A model generated the notes under the pieces. The model made no database searches. It saw only the letters and a list, made by a program, of their open reading frames with translations, and was not told where the DNA came from. Below, piece after piece: positions 1 through 5,906 of a stretch of DNA of 5,906 nucleotides. Made by a program: the position numbers and the translations under genes. Source of the DNA: an uncultured Demequina sp. (GTDB lineage: Bacteria > Actinomycetota > Actinomycetes > Actinomycetales > Demequinaceae); the NCBI GenBank assembly GCA_937925595.1, contig CALALQ010000411.1, forward strand, positions 1-5,906, given 5' to 3'. Position 1 is the first letter of the stretch. Each line of letters opens with the position of its first letter.

Positions 1-2120
1 TGCTCATCAACCACCCGCTCGACTGCCCGGTCTGCGACAAGGGCGGCGAGTGCCCCCTGCAGAACCAGGCGCAGAGCCACGGCCGTCCGGAGTCGCGCTT
101 CGTCGACGTCAAGCGCGTCTTCGAGAAGCCGCTCGCGCTGAGTTCCGAGATCCTGCTTGACCGCGAGCGCTGCGTACTGTGCCAGCGCTGCACCCGCTTC
201 TCGAAGGAGATCGCGGGCGACGCCTTCATCGACCTGCAGAACCGCGGAGCGATGCAGCAGATCGGCACCTTCGACGAGGATGTGCTCGACTTCGACGGCT
301 ACCGCCCCATCGGCGTGGCCTCTGAAGACGAGTCCGGCAAGGCGTTCAGCTCCTACTTCTCCGGCAACACGGTGCAGATCTGCCCCGTTGGCGCACTGAC
401 GTCCGCCGCGTACCGCTTCCGCTCTCGCCCGTTCGACCTCGTGTCGAGCCCCGGCATCTCCGAGCACGACTCCTCTGGCGCCGCAATCCGCACGGACCAC
501 CGTCGCGGCAAGATCCTGCGTCGCCTCGCGGACCAGGACCCTGTTGTCAACGAGGAGTGGATCACCGACAAGGATCGCTTCGCGTTCACGTGGCAGAACC
601 TCGACGACCGCATCACGCGACCGCTCCTTCGCCGTGATGGCGAGCTTGTCGAGGTTTCGTGGCCCGACGCGATTGCGGCTGCCGCTGCCGGCCTGCGCTC
701 CGCTCTCGAGGCCAAGCGGCCCAAGGGCATCGGTGTGCTTCCCGGCGGCCGCGTGACGTTCGAGGACGCCTACGCGTACTCGAAGTTCGCTCGCGTGGTG
801 CTCGGCACCAATGACATCGACGTGCGCACTCGCGTGGCCTCCGCTGAAGAGCTCGCATTCCTCGGCAACCACGTCGCGGGTCGCGGGCTCGGCGTCACCT
901 TCGCGGACCTTGAGAAGGCCCCGGCCGTGCTGCTCGTCGGCTTCGAGCCTGAGGAGGAGGGCGGCATCGTCTTCCTGCGCCTCAACAAGCGCGCCCGCTC
1001 CGTCTTCGCGGTGGCCCCGTGGCTCACTCGCGGCAACGAGAAGCTCGGCGCCCAGCTCATCGCCACCCGCCCGGGTGACGAGGGCGTGGCCCTGCAGAAC
1101 CTCCCGGCCGACGCTGTCGCGGCTTTGAGCCAGGAAGGCGCGGTCATCATCGTTGGCGAGCGGGCGGCAGGTGCCGCGGGTGCGCTCACCGCGGCGGTGT
1201 CGCTGTCGCAGCAGACCGGCGCGGCCCTCGCCTGGATCCCGCGCCGTGCCGGCGAGCGCGGAGCTGTCGAGGCAGGCGCCCTGCCCACCCTGCTTCCCGG
1301 TGGTCGCGACGTCACCAAGGCCAAGGCGCGAGCCGCCGTCGCCGCCGCATGGGGCGTCGAAGAGCTTCCCGCCAACGCCGGTCGCAGCGCCGCCGAGATC
1401 ATCGCGGCAGCGGCCAAGGGACAGCTCGACGCGCTCGTCGTCGGCGGTGTCACGCCGTCCGATCTCAACGCCGACTTCGTCAAGGCGCTCAAGAAGACCC
1501 CGTTCGTCGTGAGCCTGGAGGTGCGCCGCACGGAGGTCTCCGAGTACGCGGACGTCGTTCTTCCCGTCGCCCCGCCGTCGGAGAAGGCGGGCACCTTCCT
1601 CAACTGGGAGGGCCGACTGCGCTCGTTCCCCACGGCCATCTCGACCGACGCGATCAGCGACCACCGCGTGCTCGACATTCTCGCCCGCGAGATGGGCGCG
1701 AACCTCGGCACCGGCACGGTCCGCGAGATCTCCGCAGAGATCTCCACCATCGGTGCCGACGACTCCCAGCGCCCGGCCGCCCCGAACGTGAAGGCGACCG
1801 CAGCGTCGGGCGATGTGGTGCTCGCCTCTTGGCACCAGCTGGTGGACGAAGGTGCGCTGCAAGACGGCGAGCCCTACCTCGCCGGCACGGGCCGCACGTC
1901 CGTGGCGCGCATGTCCGCAGGTACCGCCGCTCGCCTCGGTGTGGGCGGCGCGGTGAGCATCAAGGGTGCGTACCGCACGTCGATTGAGCTTCCCGTTGTC
2001 ATCACCGAGATGGCCGACGGTGTGGTCTGGGTGCCCACCAAGTCGCCCGGATCGTGGGTTGCGCGGGACCTTGGCGTGGAGCCGGGTGCCGCCGTGACGG
2101 TGAAGGGAGCGACGCCGTGA
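1..2120 (+). CDS. nuoG: NADH-quinone oxidoreductase subunit G, 5'-truncated
   Basis: This is the peripheral-arm subunit of complex I that passes electrons from NuoE/F through iron-sulfur clusters toward NuoI. The reading frame is open from base 3, giving 705 visible residues; about 100 residues, including the N1b ferredoxin-like domain, lie upstream of the window. The N5 ligands are seen as His-x3-Cys-x2-Cys-x5-Cys (codons at 12, 24, 33, 51). The N4 ligands are Cys-x2-Cys-x2-Cys (171, 180, 189) plus the Cys of CPVGAL (381). A long domain related to molybdopterin oxidoreductases follows, with the family-typical stretch EVSEYADVVLPVAPPSEKAG near 1534-1593 and a C-terminal beta-domain (about 1880-2117). 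In complex I this domain is structural and binds no molybdenum cofactor. Oddity: all four ligands expected for cluster N7 (codons at 459, 468, 480, 564) are non-cysteine. The TGA stop overlaps the nuoH start. Identification is secure; the absence of N7 is read directly from the codons. Confidence 0.97.
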   Translation, partial: LINHPLDCPVCDKGGECPLQNQAQSHGRPESRFVDVKRVFEKPLALSSEILLDRERCVLCQRCTRFSKEIAGDAFIDLQNRGAMQQIGTFDEDVLDFDGYRPIGVASEDESGKAFSSYFSGNTVQICPVGALTSAAYRFRSRPFDLVSSPGISEHDSSGAAIRTDHRRGKILRRLADQDPVVNEEWITDKDRFAFTWQNLDDRITRPLLRRDGELVEVSWPDAIAAAAAGLRSALEAKRPKGIGVLPGGRVTFEDAYAYSKFARVVLGTNDIDVRTRVASAEELAFLGNHVAGRGLGVTFADLEKAPAVLLVGFEPEEEGGIVFLRLNKRARSVFAVAPWLTRGNEKLGAQLIATRPGDEGVALQNLPADAVAALSQEGAVIIVGERAAGAAGALTAAVSLSQQTGAALAWIPRRAGERGAVEAGALPTLLPGGRDVTKAKARAAVAAAWGVEELPANAGRSAAEIIAAAAKGQLDALVVGGVTPSDLNADFVKALKKTPFVVSLEVRRTEVSEYADVVLPVAPPSEKAGTFLNWEGRLRSFPTAISTDAISDHRVLDILAREMGANLGTGTVREISAEISTIGADDSQRPAAPNVKATAASGDVVLASWHQLVDEGALQDGEPYLAGTGRTSVARMSAGTAARLGVGGAVSIKGAYRTSIELPVVITEMADGVVWVPTKSPGSWVARDLGVEPGAAVTVKGATP
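2104..2109 (+). promoter_or_regulatory. Shine-Dalgarno sequence of nuoH
   Basis: AGGGAG lies 7 nt before the GTG at 2117, inside the last codons of nuoG. It supports the GTG that overlaps the nuoG stop as the nuoH start, rather than the far-upstream in-frame ATG at 2054, which would place 63 nt of nuoH inside nuoG and add a non-conserved Arg/Gly-rich leader. Confidence 0.75.
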
Positions 2121-3535
2121 GCCTCATCTCGCTGATCACCGCAGTGGCGCCGCAGCCGGACCGCGTCGAGAAGCTCTGCGGTGTGGTTGACCCCACCGCG
2201 ATCACGGATGCGCAGCGCGACTGCATCGCTGACGCTGGCCTCGCCGCCGACTCAATCTGGGTCGTCATCATCAAGGCCGTCCTGATTCTCGTGTTCCTGC
2301 TGGTATCCGTGCTGTTCGCGGTGTGGTTCGAGCGTCGCGTCATCGGTCGCCTCCAGCAGCGTCCCGGCCCGAATGTGCACGGCCCCTTCGGTCTGCTCCA
2401 GTCGATTCAGGACGCGCTGAAGCTGGTGTTCAAGGAAGACATCACGGTTCGCGCCTCGGAGAAGCTCGTGTACATCGCGGCGCCGATCGTGTCCGTGTTC
2501 TGCGCGCTGCTGATCTTCGCGGTGATCCCGTTCGGTCCCGAGACGCGCATTCCGTTCACCGATGAGATCACTCCGCTGCAGCTCACCGACTTCTCCACCG
2601 CGGTGCTGTACATCTTGGCGTGCGCCGCGATTGGTGTGTACGGCATCGTGCTCGGTGGTTGGGCCTCCGGCTCGACGTACCCGCTCATGGGCGCGGTGCG
2701 CTCCACCGCGCAGGTGATCTCCTACGAGCTCGCCATGGGCCTGTCGCTCGTGACGGTCTTCATGCTGAGCGACACGATGAGCACCGCTGGCATCGTCGAG
2801 TCGCAGACCGACCGCTGGTGGGTGTGGCCGCTGCTTCCCGCGTTCATCCTGTACGTGATCTCGATGGTCGGAGAAACCAACCGTCTGCCGTTCGACCTTC
2901 CCGAGGCCGAAGGTGAGCTGGTCGCGGGCTTCATGACCGAGTACTCGTCGACGAAGTTCGCCTGGTACTTCCTTGCCGAGTACATGAACATGATCAACGT
3001 CTCCGCGGTTGCCGCGACGCTGTTCCTTGGCGGCTGGCGCGCTCCCTGGGGCGCCACCTGGCCGGGAGCCGAGGTGCTCAACTCCGGCTACCTCGCCCCC
3101 GTGTGGCTCATCATCAAGATCTGGCTGCTGATGTTCGTCTTCGTGTGGATTCGCGCCTCCGTGCTGCGCTTCCGCTACGACCAGTTCATGAAGTTCGGCT
3201 GGAAGGTGCTGATCCCGTTCGGCCTGGGTTGGCTCGTGTTCTTCGCCGTGGGTCGCGAGGCGTTCGACGCTTGGGGTCGCAACCTCGAGATGTACGACGC
3301 CGTGGCCGGCTTCGTGGGTCTGCTGCTCCTCATCGCGGTGTGGACGTTCCGCTCCGACTCCGCGAAGCAAGAGGAGACAGAGGACCCGACGGAGAAGGAG
3401 CCAGAGGTGCTCGACGCCTTTGCCGGCGGCTACCCTGTCCCGCCGCTGCCGCACCAAGTGCTGCCCCCGTCCCCGCGTTCCGGCCGCACGGTCGAGGCGC
3501 GAGTCGCTGCCCGTGAGGAGCACCCTGATGAGTGA
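2117..3535 (+). CDS. nuoH: NADH-quinone oxidoreductase subunit H
   Basis: This integral membrane subunit forms most of the quinone-binding chamber and links the peripheral arm to the proton-pumping arm. It has 472 residues from a GTG start whose GTGA overlaps the nuoG stop. Hallmarks are the first cytoplasmic loop with [15 protein letters not shown] (72-86), [11 protein letters not shown] (180-190) followed by [10 protein letters not shown] (195-204), and [20 protein letters not shown] (252-271) with downstream TEYSS (274-278) and AEYMN (287-291); these Glu-rich loops line the quinone site. By eye there are nine hydrophobic segments, near 47-70, 116-138, 157-180, 201-218, 236-251, 287-306, 328-350, 364-380 and 393-411. 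The protein is longer than the usual 320-430 residues for two reasons: a 46-residue polar N-terminal extension with Cys21 and Cys36, and a tail of about 60 residues that is acidic and then proline-rich (PVPPLP at 440-445). A GTG at 2183 is a weaker alternative start. Confidence 0.96.
   Translation: MSLISLITAVAPQPDRVEKLCGVVDPTAITDAQRDCIADAGLAADSIWVVIIKAVLILVFLLVSVLFAVWFERRVIGRLQQRPGPNVHGPFGLLQSIQDALKLVFKEDITVRASEKLVYIAAPIVSVFCALLIFAVIPFGPETRIPFTDEITPLQLTDFSTAVLYILACAAIGVYGIVLGGWASGSTYPLMGAVRSTAQVISYELAMGLSLVTVFMLSDTMSTAGIVESQTDRWWVWPLLPAFILYVISMVGETNRLPFDLPEAEGELVAGFMTEYSSTKFAWYFLAEYMNMINVSAVAATLFLGGWRAPWGATWPGAEVLNSGYLAPVWLIIKIWLLMFVFVWIRASVLRFRYDQFMKFGWKVLIPFGLGWLVFFAVGREAFDAWGRNLEMYDAVAGFVGLLLLIAVWTFRSDSAKQEETEDPTEKEPEVLDAFAGGYPVPPLPHQVLPPSPRSGRTVEARVAAREEHPDE
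3515..3520 (+). promoter_or_regulatory. Shine-Dalgarno sequence of nuoI
   Basis: GAGGAG lies 7 nt before the ATG at 3528, within the end of nuoH. It selects this ATG over an in-frame ATG at 3420 that would add an Arg/Pro-rich leader encoded wholly inside nuoH. Confidence 0.75.
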
Positions 3536-4214
3536 CAACAACGAGCGCTGGGAAGTCAACCGTGAGCGCGATGGCGCCACGAAGCCCTTCGAGTCGAACC
3601 TGCCCAAGAAGGGCGCGGTCGGCGAGATCTTTGCCCCCGTCGCCGGGTTCGGCGTGACGATCCGCAACTTCTTCAAGCCGGTCGTCACCGAGCAGTACCC
3701 GTACAAGAAGACGGCTCCCATGCCGCGCTACCACGGTCGCCACCAGCTCAACCGTCACCCTGACGGTCTCGAGAAGTGCATCGGCTGCGAACTGTGCGCG
3801 TGGGCCTGCCCCGCTGACGCAATCTACGTCGAGGCGGACTCCAACACGCCCGACGCCCAGTTCAGCCCCGGCGAGCGCTACGGCCGCGTGTACCAGATCA
3901 ACTATCTGCGCTGCATCTTCTGCGGACTGTGCATCGAGGCGTGCCCCACGCGTGCGCTTACGATGACCAACGAGTACGAGCTCGCTGGCCCCACTCGCGA
4001 GGGACTGATCTTCGAAAAGCAGGATCTGCTTGCGCCCATGGGCGAGAACATGCTTGCCGCTCCGCACCCGATGGTCCCCGGCACCACCGACGGCGACTAC
4101 TACCGCGGCGATGTCACGGGACCCGTGGACAGCCAGCTCGAGTGGGTGCGCGAGCACCGTCCCGACGACCCCACTCTTCCCGAGAACAAGCCTGCAGGGG
4201 TGACACGTGGTTGA
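3528..4214 (+). CDS. nuoI: NADH-quinone oxidoreductase subunit I
   Basis: This ferredoxin-like subunit of the peripheral arm carries clusters N6a and N6b and relays electrons from NuoG toward N2 in NuoB. It has 228 residues from the ATG that shares ATGAGTGA with the end of nuoH (8-nt overlap). Two 4Fe-4S motifs are complete: Cys84, Cys87, Cys90, Cys94 ([12 protein letters not shown]) and Cys129, Cys132, Cys135, Cys139 ([12 protein letters not shown]). In this fold the fourth Cys of each motif ligates the other cluster. An amphipathic N-terminal region (about 30-65, with [12 protein letters not shown]) matches the part that docks on the membrane next to NuoH. After LIFEKQDLL there is a roughly 60-residue C-terminal extension ([13 protein letters not shown], then polar sequence). 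The E. coli protein has about 180 residues and lacks it; related tails are known to me from actinobacterial NuoI. All eight ligands are present, so it should be functional. Confidence 0.97.
   Translation: MSDNNERWEVNRERDGATKPFESNLPKKGAVGEIFAPVAGFGVTIRNFFKPVVTEQYPYKKTAPMPRYHGRHQLNRHPDGLEKCIGCELCAWACPADAIYVEADSNTPDAQFSPGERYGRVYQINYLRCIFCGLCIEACPTRALTMTNEYELAGPTREGLIFEKQDLLAPMGENMLAAPHPMVPGTTDGDYYRGDVTGPVDSQLEWVREHRPDDPTLPENKPAGVTRG
4196..4200 (+). promoter_or_regulatory. Shine-Dalgarno sequence of nuoJ
   Basis: AGGGG lies 6 nt before the GTG at 4207, inside the last nuoI codons. It supports GTG initiation at 4207, 8 nt before the end of nuoI. Confidence 0.7.
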
Positions 4215-4929
4215 GCCGTTCCTGTTCTGGGTGATCGCCGCGATCACGGTGCTGCCTTCGCTCGCGCTGCTGTTCGCGCGCAAGGCCGTCCACGTCGCGA
4301 TGGCCGTCGTGCTTGTCATGATCGGCCTCGCCGTCGCCTACGTGATCCTCGCCGCGCCCTTCCTCGGCATGGTGCAGATCGTCGTCTACACCGGCGCCGT
4401 GATGATGATGTTCGTCTTCGTCATCATGCTCATCGGCGTCAAGGGCAAGGAAGACCTCACCGAGACCATCACCGGTCAGAAGTGGCTCGGACTGCTCGTC
4501 GCCGCCGGCCTCGGCCTGTTCCTCACCGGCGTGATCTCTCGCGTCACGCTGAACCTCCAGGACGCCACCACTGGTGACCCTGAGGTCATCGCGGGAGCGA
4601 TCTTCGGCAAGTTCGTCGTGGTGATGGAGACGCTCGGCTTCGTGCTCATCGTCGCCGCCGTGGGCGCCCTGGTGCTGTCGCACATGCCACGCCTGACGCC
4701 CAAGCACACGCAGAAGGAGATTGCCGCCGACCGCATCCGCGTTGGCGCCGACCCCGTCAACAAGCCCATGCCCGGTGTGTACGCGCGTCACAACGCCCTC
4801 GACGTTCCGGCGCTCGACCCTCACGGCGAGCCCATCGACGAGTCCATCTCGCGTGTGCTCGAGGTCCGCCACCAGACGCAGGACCAGGAGCCGTACCACG
4901 CACACCTCGAGAAGGGGGACGACAAGTGA
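4207..4929 (+). CDS. nuoJ: NADH-quinone oxidoreductase subunit J
   Basis: This small membrane subunit sits between NuoH and NuoK/NuoN and forms part of the central hydrophilic axis. It has 240 residues from a GTG start that overlaps the nuoI stop by 8 nt. Five hydrophobic segments are visible, at about 5-24, 28-50, 54-75, 91-112 and 138-158. The third contains the family signature [18 protein letters not shown]; its Tyr61 corresponds to the conserved tyrosine near the pi-bulge helix that changes conformation during turnover in other complex I structures. Residues from about 160 to 240 form a hydrophilic tail with [20 protein letters not shown] followed by ESISRVLE. The E. coli protein is much shorter (about 184 residues). 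Similar tails occur in actinobacterial NuoJ as I know them; the function is unknown. The stop overlaps the nuoK start as GTGA. Confidence 0.95.
   Translation: MVEPFLFWVIAAITVLPSLALLFARKAVHVAMAVVLVMIGLAVAYVILAAPFLGMVQIVVYTGAVMMMFVFVIMLIGVKGKEDLTETITGQKWLGLLVAAGLGLFLTGVISRVTLNLQDATTGDPEVIAGAIFGKFVVVMETLGFVLIVAAVGALVLSHMPRLTPKHTQKEIAADRIRVGADPVNKPMPGVYARHNALDVPALDPHGEPIDESISRVLEVRHQTQDQEPYHAHLEKGDDK
4912..4918 (+). promoter_or_regulatory. Shine-Dalgarno sequence of nuoK
   Basis: AAGGGGG lies 7 nt before the GTG at 4926, inside the end of nuoJ, and supports that GTG as the nuoK start. Confidence 0.7.
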
Positions 4930-5225
4930 GCCCCGTCGCATTCGTCTACCTCGCGTGCGTGCTGTTCGCGATCGGTTCGGCAGCCGTGCTGCTGCGCCGC
5001 AACGCGATCGTTGCGTTTATGGGCGTCGAGCTCATGCTCAACGCCGCGAACCTTGCATTCGTTGGCTTCTCCCGCCTTCACGGCTCCGTCGATGGCCAGG
5101 TCATGGCCTTCTTCGTGATGGTCGTCGCCGCGGCGGAAGTCGTCGTTGGATTGGCGATCATCGTCGCGATCTTCCGCGCTCGCCAGACGGTCTCGCTCGA
5201 CGAGCCGTCGGAGCTGAAGGGTTGA
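4926..5225 (+). CDS. nuoK: NADH-quinone oxidoreductase subunit K
   Basis: This is the smallest membrane-arm subunit, homologous to MrpC of Mrp antiporters, and part of the proton path next to NuoJ and NuoN. Its 99 residues match the family length almost exactly, which supports the GTG start overlapping the nuoJ stop by 4 nt. Three transmembrane segments are visible, near 4-22, 28-49 and 60-82. The two conserved membrane glutamates are present: Glu35 in [12 protein letters not shown] and Glu71 in [10 protein letters not shown], matching Glu36 and Glu72 of E. coli NuoK, which matter for coupled proton transfer. The C-terminus is short and polar ([10 protein letters not shown]). Nothing is missing, so it should be functional. 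Confidence 0.97.
   Translation: MSPVAFVYLACVLFAIGSAAVLLRRNAIVAFMGVELMLNAANLAFVGFSRLHGSVDGQVMAFFVMVVAAAEVVVGLAIIVAIFRARQTVSLDEPSELKG
5216..5221 (+). promoter_or_regulatory. Shine-Dalgarno sequence of nuoL
   Basis: GAAGGG lies 5 nt before the ATG at 5227, covering the last two nuoK codons before its stop. It supports the nuoL start 1 nt after the nuoK stop. Confidence 0.7.
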
Positions 5226-5226
5226 C

Positions 5227-5906
5227 ATGCTGGATCTGACCTGGCTCCTCATCGCCGTGCCGTTGGCGAGCGCCTTTGTGCTGCTCCTCGCCGGCAAGCG
5301 GTCGAATGGGTGGGGGCACTGGCTTGGCGTGGCAGCGTCGGGCACTGCGTTTGTTGTTGGCCTGCTGGCCTTCCTGCAGATGCTGGGCCTCGACTCGCAT
5401 GACCGCGCGCACTCCGTCCACCTGTTCGAGTGGATCAACACAGGCGAGCTGAACCTCAGCGCCGGCCTGCTGGTTGACCCCCTGTCGCTGACGTTCGTGC
5501 TCCTCGTGACCTTCGTGGGCACGCTCATCCACATCTACGCCGTGGGCTACATGGAGCACGACCCCGACCGCCGCCGCTTCTTCGCGTACCTGAACCTGTT
5601 CATCGCGGCGATGCTCGTGCTGGTGCTCGCCGACTCCTACCTGCTGCTGTTCGTCGGCTGGGAAGGCGTGGGTCTCGCGTCGTACCTGCTCATCGGCTTC
5701 TGGAACTACCGCAACGACTACGCGACGGCCGCGAACAAGGCGTTCGTCGTCAACCGCATCGGTGACCTTGGCCTGATCTTCGCGCTTGGACTCATGTTCA
5801 CGGCGTTCGGCGGCGTCGACTTCGCCACCGTGTTCGCGGGCGCCGCGTCCGCGTCCACCGCGACGCTCACGGGAATCGGCCTCGCGCTGCTCCTGGCGGC
5901 CTGCGG
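5227..5906 (+). CDS. nuoL: NADH-quinone oxidoreductase subunit L, 3'-truncated
   Basis: This is the distal antiporter-like subunit of the membrane arm and a proton-translocating homologue of MrpA. The frame is open from the ATG at 5227 to the window edge, giving 226 of the roughly 620-640 residues expected. The N-terminal antiporter domain is seen as LLVDPLSLTF (81-90) and IHIYAVGYMEHDPDRRRFFA (101-120). The main antiporter domain follows, with FVGWEGVGLASYLLIGFW (142-159) and KAFVVNRIGD (171-180). Glu146 matches the essential TM5 glutamate (Glu144 in E. coli) and Asp180 matches the conserved Asp178. The TM7 lysine, the later histidines and the long lateral helix lie beyond the window. Hydrophobic segments are visible near 3-22, 31-53, 84-106, 120-139, 141-158, 178-195 and 213-226. 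Only 1 nt separates it from nuoK, consistent with coupled translation. The visible part shows no damage. Confidence 0.96.
   Translation, partial: MLDLTWLLIAVPLASAFVLLLAGKRSNGWGHWLGVAASGTAFVVGLLAFLQMLGLDSHDRAHSVHLFEWINTGELNLSAGLLVDPLSLTFVLLVTFVGTLIHIYAVGYMEHDPDRRRFFAYLNLFIAAMLVLVLADSYLLLFVGWEGVGLASYLLIGFWNYRNDYATAANKAFVVNRIGDLGLIFALGLMFTAFGGVDFATVFAGAASASTATLTGIGLALLLAAC

Noticed and set aside
770..1750. A 326-codon minus-strand open frame antisense to nuoG.
   Set aside because: Ser/Arg/Ala/Pro-rich translation typical of shadow frames in GC-rich DNA; no domain, and it is fully covered by conserved nuoG coding sequence.
252..2120. The ATG at 252 as a genuine start of a shorter NuoG.
   Set aside because: The same frame is open to the left edge and encodes the N5 and N4 cluster motifs upstream of 252, so the gene starts outside the window.
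2252..3721. A 489-codon open frame on the minus strand, antisense to all of nuoH.
   Set aside because: It is the mirror of a GC-rich coding gene, runs past the nuoH end into nuoI, has a His/Arg/Glu/Gly-rich low-complexity composition and shows no recognisable domain. nuoH on the other strand is strongly conserved.
3330..4319. Minus-strand open frames antisense to nuoI and nuoJ, including 4114-4941.
   Set aside because: Composition is Arg/Gly/His/Asp-rich with no motif, while the plus strand encodes NuoI and NuoJ with all diagnostic residues.
5222..5227. A perfect TTGACA -35-like hexamer at the nuoK/nuoL junction, a possible internal promoter.
   Set aside because: The expected -10 position about 17 bp downstream reads CTCCTC, with no TATAAT-like sequence, and the hexamer is explained by the nuoK stop followed by the nuoL start codon.
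1..5906. Search for CRISPR arrays, tRNA or rRNA genes, insertion sequences, attachment sites, riboswitches and terminators.
   Set aside because: Coding sequence covers essentially every base; no repeat arrays, transposase-like frames, RNA-gene-like folds or stem-loop plus T-run terminators were seen by eye.

Overview
The window lies entirely inside a respiratory complex I (NADH:quinone oxidoreductase, nuo) operon. Every gene is on the + strand, in the classical order nuoG-H-I-J-K-L. nuoG has lost its 5' end at the left edge and nuoL its 3' end at the right edge; nuoH, nuoI, nuoJ and nuoK are complete. The DNA is GC-rich (roughly two thirds by eye) with strong G/C preference at third codon positions. 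The proteins look actinobacterial: NuoH carries a proline-rich C-terminal tail, NuoJ a soluble C-terminal tail with an ARHNALD-type motif, and NuoI a long C-terminal extension with an [17 protein letters not shown] stretch. A member of the Actinomycetota, perhaps Micrococcales, is my best reading. Genus cannot be decided from the sequence alone.

Layout: 1-2120 is nuoG, the iron-sulfur subunit with a degenerate molybdopterin-oxidoreductase-like domain. 2117-3535 is nuoH, the membrane subunit forming much of the quinone chamber. 3528-4214 is nuoI, the two-[4Fe-4S] ferredoxin-like subunit. 4207-4929 is nuoJ and 4926-5225 is nuoK, both small proton-path membrane subunits. 5227-5906 is the start of nuoL, the distal antiporter-like subunit. 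Neighbouring genes overlap by 4 or 8 nt or are separated by 1 nt, and each internal start has a purine-rich Shine-Dalgarno sequence 5-7 nt upstream. There is no intergenic space for a promoter or terminator, so the genes are almost certainly co-transcribed and translationally coupled.

The genes work as one machine. Electrons from NADH reach NuoG from NuoE/F (not in the window), pass through clusters N5 and N4 in NuoG and N6a/N6b in NuoI, and go toward N2 and quinone at NuoH. The NuoH-J-K-L membrane arm carries the coupled proton transfer.

I see no new biological system here. The most notable observation is that NuoG keeps complete ligand sets for N5 and N4 but has replaced all four ligands of the off-pathway cluster N7 (Ser, Asp, Ala and Thr where Cys is expected) while keeping the surrounding sequence. 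NuoH also has an unusual N-terminal extension with two cysteines, predicted to lie outside the membrane.
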